Positions 8,464-14,446 of a stretch of DNA of 16,675 nt are shown here, piece by piece. The DNA comes from JAZDLC01 sp043802345 (GTDB lineage Bacteria > Planctomycetota > B15-G4 > JADJEK01), in contig JAZDLC010000485.1 in assembly GCA_043802345.1 (NCBI GenBank), positions 1 to 16,675 of the forward strand, given 5' to 3'. Numbering within the stretch: the stretch's first letter is position 1; every line of letters begins with the position of its first letter. Made by a program: the position numbers and the translations under genes. The notes under the pieces were generated by a model, which made no database searches, had not been told where the DNA came from, and worked only from the letters and a program-made list of their open reading frames with translations.

Positions 8464-9147
8464 CTAGCGGCGCAACCAACGGCCGAACCGCTTCCAGGGC
8501 CAGAGCAATTTCCAGAGAGCATACCGTTCGGCCCGCCGCAGATCCTCAGTCGTAAGCATCTCCGGAGCGAATTTCGCCTTCCACTTCAAGACTGCGGCCC
8601 GGTCGATCCAACCGAATAGCGGGAGCAGGATCTTCTGCCCGAAATGCCCCCTTCCCAGGTTTCTGGAACTCTCGAAATCGATCAACGCCACGGACTGATC
8701 CGTTGGCACCAGGATGTTCTTTCGCTGGCGGAGATCGAGATGAACGAAGCCGTTTCGGTGCAGGTCGGCCACGGCCTGCTCCAGGGCGGTCAGAACCGCA
8801 GGCAGCACCTCCCTGGGAATCTTGCTGCGCAGGTACTTGTACTTCGATTTGATCCGCTCGACGGCAATGGCATCGGGCGAGATCCTCTCGATCAACCGGG
8901 GAGTCCAGGGGAAGGCGGCCAGGAGTTCCAGCGCGCGGGCCTCTCTCCCCAGCATTCTCCGGCCGTACAGCATGCGCAGCAACGGACGCATCGGTGAGAG
9001 ATCCTTGATGACGCAGGGAGTACCGCCAAGGTGGCCAAACAGGACCCGGGCCTTGTAGGTTCCCCCCTCCCTGCAGACCTTATCGATGGAGTATCCCCCC
9101 AGGGTGGTCAGGTCTTGTTCTCTCGAAGTGTCGCACATCCGCGCCAT
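8464..9147 (-). CDS. Small protein-kinase-fold protein (Kdo/WaaP-like or atypical kinase)
   Basis: A 227-residue kinase-fold protein. Key residues are in order: K48 in CVIKDLSP (ATP lysine), E69 in GREARALELL (helix C), the catalytic loop VHLDLRQRKNIL with H136, D138 and N144, and the metal-binding D157 in LIDFES, where DFE replaces DFG. The short length, absent activation segment and basic tail (WKRFGRWLRR) recall sugar or lipopolysaccharide-core kinases (WaaP/KdkA, RIO-like) more than Ser/Thr kinases. Substrate is unknown. It stands divergently from the kdsB-pyrG operon, which hints at a role in LPS core modification, but this is inference. Start is ATG at 9145-9147, without a clear ribosome site. 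A second ATG lies three codons later. A TACAAT box overlaps the first ATG, so a leaderless message from the second is possible. Confidence 0.8.
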   Translation of the reverse strand: MARMCDTSREQDLTTLGGYSIDKVCREGGTYKARVLFGHLGGTPCVIKDLSPMRPLLRMLYGRRMLGREARALELLAAFPWTPRLIERISPDAIAVERIKSKYKYLRSKIPREVLPAVLTALEQAVADLHRNGFVHLDLRQRKNILVPTDQSVALIDFESSRNLGRGHFGQKILLPLFGWIDRAAVLKWKAKFAPEMLTTEDLRRAERYALWKLLWPWKRFGRWLRR

Positions 9148-9181
9148 TGTACCGACAGTTGGGCGGCTTGGAGCGCGATGC

Positions 9182-9210
9182 TTGACCTTGGTTGGGCCCG
9201 TCTGTAGCCT
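9182..9210 (+). promoter_or_regulatory. Sigma70-like promoter of the lipoprotein-kdsB-pyrG operon
   Basis: TTGACC (9182-9187) is separated by exactly 17 nt from TAGCCT (9205-9210). The -35 matches five of six consensus bases; the -10 keeps the key TA and final T. Transcription would begin near 9217, leaving a leader of about 20 nt before the ATG at 9237. This is also a reason to discard a start at 9192, which would lie inside the promoter. Prediction by eye only. Confidence 0.55.
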
Positions 9211-9236
9211 TCAGGTCTTTGACATGGAACTTTCGA

Positions 9237-9818
9237 ATGAGCTCCCTGCGCACGGGGCTCCCCGCCCTGACCATTGCCGCCCTCGCTTCCTGCCTGCTTC
9301 AGGCGTGCGCCTCCGTCCCCGCTCAGGTCCAGGATGCCCAGCATCTCAGCGTGAGCTACTGGGACTTCCGCGCGGACACGCTCATGAGGCTGGTGAGCGA
9401 GGATGATCCCAAGTACGAGGGCCTCTACTCTCGCCCGCTCGACAACGCGAACACGAAGCTGGCGGCCGCCGAGGAGCTCAAGGAGCTGGTGGAGTACGCC
9501 GGTTCGAGAGACTTCTTCGCAAGTGCCGGCAGCCTCGCCGAGCCAACCGCCGCGCTCCGCTCCTATGCCCGCGGGATGATCGCCATCACCGCCGACGGAA
9601 CGAGCTACTCGATCGCGCTGGAGCAGAGCGCCATCCAGAACGACCCGGATCTGCTGGAGATGTTCTCGGATGTGCGCGCCAGGATCCGGCTGGTGTACGA
9701 CAGCATCCAGCAGCTCCAGTTCATCAAGACCAACAGCGGGGACATCTTCGAGAAGCAGCAGGAGCGCCTGCGACAAGAGAATCTCGATCGGATGAACCGG
9801 AAGGGTGGCGACCGTTGA
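9237..9818 (+). CDS. Putative lipoprotein of unknown function
   Basis: A 193-residue protein with a lipoprotein signal: MSSLRTG, a hydrophobic stretch ALTIAALASCLL, then the lipobox LQAC with the acylated Cys at residue 24. The mature part is mostly predicted helix and charged, opening with ASVPAQVQDAQHLSVSYWDFRAD and ending in a polar tail (QQERLRQENLDRMNRKGGDR) that could form a short coiled coil. I do not recognise the family. ATG at 9237-9239 was chosen because it gives a proper lipoprotein signal and lies just downstream of the promoter; only a weak GGAA is present as ribosome site. It is first in the operon with kdsB and pyrG and overlaps kdsB by 4 bp (TTGA). An outer-membrane or periplasmic role is inferred from the lipobox and the KDO gene beside it. 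Confidence 0.8.
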   Translation: MSSLRTGLPALTIAALASCLLQACASVPAQVQDAQHLSVSYWDFRADTLMRLVSEDDPKYEGLYSRPLDNANTKLAAAEELKELVEYAGSRDFFASAGSLAEPTAALRSYARGMIAITADGTSYSIALEQSAIQNDPDLLEMFSDVRARIRLVYDSIQQLQFIKTNSGDIFEKQQERLRQENLDRMNRKGGDR

Positions 9819-10570
9819 GCGGTTCGATCACCGCAGTGATCCCCGCCCGCCTCGGTTCCACCCGCCTCCCCGAAAAACCGCTGCTCCGGAAGACCGGCAA
9901 GTTCCTCATCCAGCACGTCTACGAGCAAGCAGCCCAGGCCAGGCGGATCGAGCGGGTGATCGTGGCCACCGACAGCGAGAAGATCCTCGAGGCGGTGCGG
10001 TCGTTCGGCGGCGAGGCGGAGATGACCTCGGCGGAGCACAAGACCGGAACCGACCGGGTGGCCGAGGTCGCAAGGAGGCTGGACCTCGACGGCGTCGTGA
10101 ATGTCCAGGGAGACGAGCCACAGCTCGATCCATTCGATCTGGATCAGGTCGCGGCATCGGTCCTCGAGAACGACTCCGAGATTGCCACCCTCGCCGTGCC
10201 GATCGCCGACGCCGGGCAATGGGCCGATCCGCATACGGTCAAGGTGGTGGTGGATGGCGCTTTCTTGGCCCTCTACTTCTCCAGGGCGCCGATTCCCTGG
10301 GCTGCCTCATTCGACCAGGCGAAGGAGGCCGGCATCGTGTACAAGCACACGGGCGTCTACGGCTACCCGCGGGAAGTCCTGCGGCGCTTCACCTCGCTCG
10401 AGCGCGCACCGCTGGAGGAGCTGGAACGACTGGAGCAACTCAGGGCGCTGCATCACGGCATCCCGATACGAGTGCTCAAGGCTCGATCCGATTCGATCGG
10501 AATCGACACGATCGAGGACTATCAAAGATTCGCCGAGGAGTTGGCGCGACAGGCGAGGACCTCTTCATGA
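9815..10570 (+). CDS. kdsB: 3-deoxy-manno-octulosonate cytidylyltransferase (CMP-KDO synthetase)
   Basis: Cytosolic enzyme that joins CTP and KDO into CMP-KDO, the activated sugar for the LPS inner core. The 251-residue length is typical. Motifs: IPARLGSTRLPEKPL (9-23, nucleotide-binding loop), ATDSEKI (51-57), TSAEHKTGTDRVAE (71-84), NVQGDEP (96-102, metal and sugar site), SRAPIPW, YKHTGVYGY, LERLEQLRALHHG and SIGIDTIEDYQ near the end. Start is TTG at 9815-9817, overlapping the lipoprotein stop (TTGA), with GGAAGGGTGG a few bases upstream, so translation is probably coupled. The stop overlaps the pyrG start by 4 bp (ATGA). Placing kdsB directly before pyrG puts the CTP source beside the CTP user, an arrangement known in other Gram-negative lineages. 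Confidence 0.96.
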   Translation: MSGSITAVIPARLGSTRLPEKPLLRKTGKFLIQHVYEQAAQARRIERVIVATDSEKILEAVRSFGGEAEMTSAEHKTGTDRVAEVARRLDLDGVVNVQGDEPQLDPFDLDQVAASVLENDSEIATLAVPIADAGQWADPHTVKVVVDGAFLALYFSRAPIPWAASFDQAKEAGIVYKHTGVYGYPREVLRRFTSLERAPLEELERLEQLRALHHGIPIRVLKARSDSIGIDTIEDYQRFAEELARQARTSS

Positions 10571-12180
10571 CTCGACACATCTTCATTACCGGTGGGGTGG
10601 TCTCCTCGTTGGGAAAGGGCCTGACCACGGCCAGCATCGGGCTGCTGCTGGAAAGCCGCGGGCTGCGCATCCGGATCCAGAAGCTCGATCCGTACCTGAA
10701 CGTCGATCCAGGCACCATGAATCCGTTCCAGCACGGCGAGGTGTACGTGCTGGATGACGGGACCGAGACCGATCTCGACCTGGGCCACTACGAGCGGTTC
10801 ACGAACGCCCCGTTATCAAGGGAGTGCAACGTGACCTCCGGGCGGATCTACCAGGAGGTGATCCGCAAGGAACGGGCCGGCGAGTATCTGGGCGAGACGG
10901 TGCAGGTCATCCCCCATGTCACCGAACAGATCAAGAAGTGCATCGCTTCCCTGGCGGGCGACGACGTGGATGTCGTGCTGACCGAAATCGGCGGCACGGT
11001 GGGAGACATCGAGGGGCAGGCGTTCATCGAGGCGATCCGGCAGTTCAAGCTCGATGCCGGCGCGAAGAACGTCCTCTACATCCACATGACGTTGCTGCCG
11101 TACCTGCGGGCCAGCGGAGAGATGAAGACCAAGCCGACCCAACAGTCGGTCGGCAAGCTGCGGGAGATCGGTATTCAGCCCGACATCCTGATCTGCCGCT
11201 GCGAGAAGCCGCTCACGGACGAGTTGAAGCGGAAGATCTCGCTGTTTTGCAACGTGCCGGTGAGAAACGTCCTCGAGGAGAAGGACGTGGATCATTCGAT
11301 CTACGAAGTTCCCCTGGTGCTGGTCGATCAGGGGCTCGATCAGTTGATCGCCGAGCATTTCGACCTTCCGGGCAGCGAGCCGCAGCTCGATGACTGGCGC
11401 CGGACGGTGGAGATCCTCAAGCGCCCGGACACCGAGGCCGAGATCGCCGTCATCGGCAAGTACATCGACCTCCAGGATTCCTACAAGTCGATCTACGAAT
11501 CGATCACGCACGGCGGCATCGCCAACAACGCCAGGGTGAAGGTGCGCCGGATCTCGGCCGAGCAACTCGACCAGGAAGGCGCGAGCAAGCTCCTCGACGG
11601 CGTGAACGGAGTCCTCGTTCCCGGCGGTTTCGGCGTGCGCGGCGTCGACGGCAAGATCGGCGCGGTCAAGTACGCGCGGGAGAACGGCATTCCGTACTTC
11701 GGGATCTGCTACGGCCTGCAGGTGGCCGTGATCGAGTTTGCCCGCAACGTGCTGGGGCTCGCTGGGGCCGACACCACCGAAAACCGGCGGGAAGCGGTCG
11801 ATCCGATCATCTGCCTCCTGGAAGAGCAGCGCAACGTGACCGACATGGGAGGGACCATGCGGCTGGGAGCCCAGCCCTGCTCGATCTCCGGCGGCCGGGC
11901 CCTCGAAGCGTACGGCAAGGAGCTGGTGCACGAGCGGCACCGCCACCGGTACGAGCTGAACAACGCCTACCGCGACCGGCTGGCCGAGGCGGGAATGGTC
12001 GTGACCGGCGTCAACAAGAAGCTGGACCTGGCGGAGATCCTGGAAATCCCGAGCCACCCCTGGTTCGTGGCGGTCCAGTACCACCCCGAATTCAAGTCAA
12101 AGCCGACCCGCGCGCACCCGCTGTTCGCGTCGTTCGTGAAAGCCGCGCTGGCGCACCGGACGGAAGCGGTCACGGCTTGA
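10567..12180 (+). CDS. pyrG: CTP synthase
   Basis: Makes CTP from UTP, ATP and glutamine-derived ammonia, the last step of pyrimidine nucleotide synthesis. The 537 residues match the family (E. coli 545). The N-terminal amidoligase has FITGGVVSSLGKGLTTAS (6-23), the QKLDPYLNVDPGTMNPFQHG block, and EIGGTVGDIEG. The C-terminal class I glutaminase has PGGFGVRG, the nucleophile C381 in FGICYGLQ, and the partners H506 and E508 in VQYHPEF; the triad is complete. PYFGICYGLQ differs from the common PFLGICLGMQ. ATG at 10567-10569 overlaps the kdsB stop (ATGA), with GCGAGGA upstream. In-frame sequence further upstream is only an open shadow of kdsB. A perfect hairpin follows the stop. Confidence 0.98.
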   Translation: MTRHIFITGGVVSSLGKGLTTASIGLLLESRGLRIRIQKLDPYLNVDPGTMNPFQHGEVYVLDDGTETDLDLGHYERFTNAPLSRECNVTSGRIYQEVIRKERAGEYLGETVQVIPHVTEQIKKCIASLAGDDVDVVLTEIGGTVGDIEGQAFIEAIRQFKLDAGAKNVLYIHMTLLPYLRASGEMKTKPTQQSVGKLREIGIQPDILICRCEKPLTDELKRKISLFCNVPVRNVLEEKDVDHSIYEVPLVLVDQGLDQLIAEHFDLPGSEPQLDDWRRTVEILKRPDTEAEIAVIGKYIDLQDSYKSIYESITHGGIANNARVKVRRISAEQLDQEGASKLLDGVNGVLVPGGFGVRGVDGKIGAVKYARENGIPYFGICYGLQVAVIEFARNVLGLAGADTTENRREAVDPIICLLEEQRNVTDMGGTMRLGAQPCSISGGRALEAYGKELVHERHRHRYELNNAYRDRLAEAGMVVTGVNKKLDLAEILEIPSHPWFVAVQYHPEFKSKPTRAHPLFASFVKAALAHRTEAVTA

Positions 12181-12227
12181 TGCGGATTCCGGCGGCGGGG
12201 ATTCCTCACCATGTTAAGGACATGAAG

Positions 12228-12263
12228 AGCACGAAGGGGGCGGGAGGCCGAACCCTTCGTGCT
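12228..12263 (+). terminator. Perfect 11-bp hairpin after pyrG (terminator-like, no T tract)
   Basis: AGCACGAAGGG (12228-12238) is repeated exactly in inverted form as CCCTTCGTGCT (12253-12263), with a 14-nt loop. It begins 47 nt after the pyrG stop. No run of T follows on either strand, so it may be an RNA 3'-end stabiliser or a non-canonical terminator rather than a standard intrinsic one. A smaller repeat, CATGT/ACATG (12210-12224, 5-nt loop), stands just before it. Confidence 0.5.
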
Positions 12264-12609
12264 ACTTGCCTGCGTATTCTCCGCGGCACGCGCAGATTCT
12301 CCCATATGCGTACACGTACCCGTGCTCGTGCGCGGGAGCACCTGGGACTTTGGTGGTTCACTGTGCGCTGGGAACTTGTGTGAGCGGCTTGGGTCCAGGG
12401 TTGGGGTTGAGGGTTGTGGGTGGCTCTCGGGCGTGCTTACTGGGCGGGCCAGGACCGGGGGGGGACGTGTGCGCTCCGGGCGCGACGAACGGGGGGTGTC
12501 CTGCTGGGGGGGAAGACGAGTGGTCGGGCGCGGGTTTGGAGAATGATGGGTCCAGGGTGACTCCTGGTTCGGGTCTCTGTCTGGCCCGCCCGGGAAGCGC
12601 GTCCGAGAG
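12264..12609. other. Gene-free G-rich spacer with G-quadruplex-capable tract
   Basis: No believable gene was found on either strand; reading frames here have the Gly/Arg or Pro/Ser bias of non-coding GC-rich DNA. The plus strand is strikingly G-rich. Five G tracts separated by 2-4 nt lie at 12391-12420 (GGG, GGG, GGGG, GGG, GGG), and poly-G runs of 8, 6 and 7 lie at 12457-12464, 12491-12496 and 12506-12512. I could not detect remnants of the missing HipT kinase here. Confidence 0.6.
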
Positions 12610-12843
12610 CTATCGCATCGTTCTTTCGATGGCCGGAAGGCGGGTGAACCGCTGCGGTTCCTTTTGAATGGGGGAGGGTACGGAAGGTGGGGACGACTGA
12701 TGGATGCAGTGAGGTGGTCCCTCCATGGATGCGAGGAGCAGGTGCGCGGCGTCGACCATGCGACGCGCACACCGTGCATGAACCGGGGACGCGGCAGCGG
12801 AGAGATCACCGAGGCAGACCAGGCAATGTCGCCCCTGACTCAT
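12610..12843 (-). pseudogene. HipT/HipA kinase remnant: only the N-terminal zinc ribbon remains
   Basis: A 77-residue frame. Residues 7-25 form a compact CLVC...HARC ribbon (C7, C10, H22, C25), followed by ARRM. Such a CxxC/HxxC tip begins many HipA-type kinases encoded separately from their N-terminal domain (HipT of HipBST-like operons), where a FG/VQPKLS region and a kinase domain of about 300 residues should follow. Here the similarity ends near residue 40 (LLLASMEG), the rest is low-quality sequence, and a stop comes at 12610. No GVQPKL, ATP-site or catalytic motif was found in any frame downstream. It starts with ATG overlapping the preceding stop by 4 bp (ATGA). It is either a truncated toxin or, less likely, an intact stand-alone zinc-ribbon miniprotein. 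Confidence 0.6.
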
Positions 12844-13022
12844 GACGCCTCCTCACCGATGCCGTTGTCTTCGCTCTCGTCCTCGAGAGGGAGGATTTCG
12901 ACCGCGCCGACGCGCATGAGCCAGGACTCCAGGTACTGAAGAACGGTCACGTCCTGCAGCTCGGTCAGGGTCCCGACCGGCTCGCCGTCGATCAGGACCC
13001 GCGCTCGACGCCGCCGGCTCAC
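12840..13022 (-). CDS. HipS-like short HipA N-terminal domain protein
   Basis: A 60-residue protein starting with GTG at 13020-13022. ARVLIDGEPVGTLTEL followed by YLESWL and a hydrophobic VEILPL strand matches the start of the HipA N-subdomain-1 (typical form: DG.PVG.L......F.Y...WL......LSL.LPL). In HipBST systems this part is a separate protein, HipS, which restrains the HipT kinase. The usual FF.NLLPEG block is absent and the tail is acidic (DESEDNGIGEEAS), so it is shorter than a full domain. It overlaps the HTH frame by 4 bp (GTGA) on one side and the zinc-ribbon frame by 4 bp (ATGA) on the other, the hallmark of a compact operon. Recognised by motif only. Confidence 0.6.
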   Translation of the reverse strand: MSRRRRARVLIDGEPVGTLTELQDVTVLQYLESWLMRVGAVEILPLEDESEDNGIGEEAS

Positions 13023-13248
13023 GGGGTCAGCTCCTCGTCCCGCGGCAGGTCGACCACCCCGAGCCTCTTCCCGAGGACCGCGAGCACCGCGTTGACCGCG
13101 TCCATGCGCAGGGTGGGTTTGTCCAGTTCCAGCTCGGACACGAACCGGACCCCCACCCCGGCCAATTCCGCGAGCTGCCGCTGCGTCAGACCGTTGGCAC
13201 GCCGCCTCTCGCGGACAAGGGCCCCAACAGAACCCCGATCGGGAACAC
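13019..13248 (-). pseudogene. HipB-like HTH antitoxin, apparently frameshifted near its start
   Basis: The frame ending at 13019 reads GALVRERRRANGLTQRQLAE, then LAGVGVRFVSELELDKPTLRM and a VLAVLGKRLGVVDLP tail: a Cro/C1-type HTH of the HipB class, DNA-binding antitoxin and autorepressor of hip operons. The frame remains open upstream but contains no ATG, GTG or TTG before a stop near 13290. A GTG at 13246-13248 starts a different frame, MFPIGVLLG, which resembles the expected HipB N-terminus (M.FPIRT...LGALV). One extra G in the GGGG run at 13222-13225 would join the two into a continuous protein of about 76 residues. So there is a 1-nt deletion, a sequencing error, or a non-standard start. 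It overlaps the HipS-like frame by GTGA. Confidence 0.6.
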
Positions 13249-13277
13249 TTCTTGATCCGGGAGGTTCTCGCTCAAGT

Positions 13278-13313
13278 GTCCTACCGTCCTAGTTCGATGG
13301 TACGGTCATGGAC
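13278..13313 (+). promoter_or_regulatory. Inverted repeat over the GntR gene start, candidate operator
   Basis: GTCC-T-ACCGT (13278-13287) is mirrored by ACGGT-CAT-GGAC (13302-13313) around a 14-nt centre. It covers the start codon of the GntR gene (13308). YtrA-type repressors commonly bind a palindrome in their own promoter, so autoregulation is plausible. It lies between this operon and the divergent hip relic, and I found no strong -35/-10 pair beside it. Confidence 0.4.
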
Positions 13314-13712
13314 GTTCGTCCGATCGACCCTCACTCCCGGACCTCGCCTTCGCAGCAGCTGGTGGACCAGGTGCTCGATGCTCTGTCGCGCGGGGAACTG
13401 GGTGCCGACGATCGGCTGCCGAGCGTGCGCTCCCTCGCGGCTTCGGCTCTCGTCAATCCCAACACTGTTGCCAAGGCATACCGCCAACTCGAAATCCTGG
13501 GCGCCACCTGTGGCAGGAACGGGTCGGGCGTCTACGTGACGGCCGGCGGCGTGGAGATTGCTCGGCGGTTCCGTCGCACCGACACGCTACTGGCCTTCAG
13601 GGAGGCGGTCCTCCAGGCACTCTCCGCCGGTCATGAGGGACCGTCGCTGGAACAGCTCTTGAGACAACTCTCAGCGCATTCGCATCGAAGGGGCACAAAG
13701 GTGAGGTCATGA
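13308..13712 (+). CDS. GntR-family repressor, YtrA-like
   Basis: A 134-residue transcription factor. The N-terminal winged HTH is textbook: PSQQLVDQVLDALSRGEL, then LPSVRSLAASALVNPNTVAK (recognition helix) and a wing GRNGSGVYV. The C-terminal part is only about 55 residues, too short for a ligand-binding FadR, HutC or aminotransferase domain, which is the mark of the YtrA subfamily. These regulators usually sit first in an operon with an ABC exporter and repress it. Exactly that follows here: the ABC ATPase start overlaps this stop by 4 bp (ATGA). Start is ATG at 13308-13310, with only a weak ribosome site. The inverted repeat over this start is a likely self-operator. The inducer is unknown; in known members it is often a cell-envelope antibiotic stress. 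Confidence 0.9.
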   Translation: MDVRPIDPHSRTSPSQQLVDQVLDALSRGELGADDRLPSVRSLAASALVNPNTVAKAYRQLEILGATCGRNGSGVYVTAGGVEIARRFRRTDTLLAFREAVLQALSAGHEGPSLEQLLRQLSAHSHRRGTKVRS

Positions 13713-14446
13713 ATCAATACTGCTCGCCGCTACAAGCGGTCGGAGTCGAGAAGCGCTTCGGCAGGAAGGTCGTGCTCGCCGGACTGGACTTCGAGATCCC
13801 AGCGGGTCAGGTCACGGTCCTGCTGGGACGGAACGGGGCCGGCAAGACGACGCTCGTGCGTTTGTGCCTCGGGACGGAACGACTGACCGCAGGATGCCTG
13901 CGCGTGCTTGGCCGCGATCCGGTGAAGGACGCATGCGGGGTGCGGCGACGGACCGGCTTCGTCCCCGACGTCCCGGACGCCTACGACTGGATGACGGCGC
14001 GGGAGTGGTTCCGCTTTCTCCGCCCCCATTTCCCCGGGTTCAGCATGGAACAGGCTCTCGCCCTCTGCGATTCCCTTGCCGTGCCGATCAAGACTCCTTT
14101 CCGGGCGCTCTCTCGCGGGCAGGCGATGAAGGCGATGCTCGTGGGCGCGGTGGCCCACGCTCCGGACCTGCTGCTGCTCGACGAGCCGTTCGCCGGCCTT
14201 GACCCACTCGCGCACGACGATGTTCTGCGCGCGATCATCGGCGAGTACCGGGCCGGTGAACGCACGGTGCTCCTGACCACGCATGATCTGGAGGTCGCCA
14301 CGCGGGTCGCGGACAGGATCGCGATTCTCGACGGTGGTCGGATCGTCCGGGAGATGACGCCGGAAGACCTGGAGGAGCGGAGCGAGTCGCGAAGCCTTCC
14401 GGCCCAGTTGCGGCACGAGATGGCGGAGAGCGTGGAGGTCTGTTGA
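13709..14446 (+). CDS. ABC transporter ATP-binding protein (YtrB-like)
   Basis: The 245-residue ATPase of an ABC-2 type exporter, acting on the cytoplasmic face of the membrane with the permease that follows. Walker A is GRNGAGKTT (40-48), the signature is LSRGQ (134-138, for LSGGQ), Walker B is LLLLDEPFAGLD (154-165) and the H-loop is H192 in LTTHDLE. In the Q-loop region the sequence is GFVPDVPDAYDWMT (83-96): no Gln is present, but the PxxYDWMT form fits the YtrB/BcrA-like group. Start is ATG at 13709-13711, overlapping the GntR stop, with GAGGTC upstream. The stop shares one base with the permease start. The transported substrate cannot be told from sequence. Confidence 0.92.
   Translation: MNQYCSPLQAVGVEKRFGRKVVLAGLDFEIPAGQVTVLLGRNGAGKTTLVRLCLGTERLTAGCLRVLGRDPVKDACGVRRRTGFVPDVPDAYDWMTAREWFRFLRPHFPGFSMEQALALCDSLAVPIKTPFRALSRGQAMKAMLVGAVAHAPDLLLLDEPFAGLDPLAHDDVLRAIIGEYRAGERTVLLTTHDLEVATRVADRIAILDGGRIVREMTPEDLEERSESRSLPAQLRHEMAESVEVC

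Noticed and set aside
9146..9174. TACAAT as a minus-strand -10 box for the mini-kinase
   Set aside because: At a 17-nt spacing the -35 (GCTCCA) is poor and the box overlaps the first ATG; kept only as a possibility for a leaderless start.
9192..9236. Upstream start for the lipoprotein gene
   Set aside because: It would place the start within the -35/-10 pair and put 15 residues before the lipoprotein signal.
9805..10566. In-frame N-terminal extension of pyrG across kdsB
   Set aside because: The stretch overlaps kdsB completely, reads as Arg/Gly-rich noise, and CTP synthase starts exactly at the ATG at 10567.
10816..12084. 422-codon minus-strand frame inside pyrG
   Set aside because: Mirror of the CTP synthase gene; His/Asp/Val bias follows from pyrG codons read backward.
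12264..12609. Possible structured housekeeping RNA (RNase P, SRP, tmRNA, 6S)
   Set aside because: None of the conserved core sequences of these RNAs was found on either strand.
11967..12809. 280-codon minus-strand frame across the G-rich spacer into pyrG
   Set aside because: Pro/Ser/Arg-rich, spans the pyrG 3' end in antisense and has no domain.
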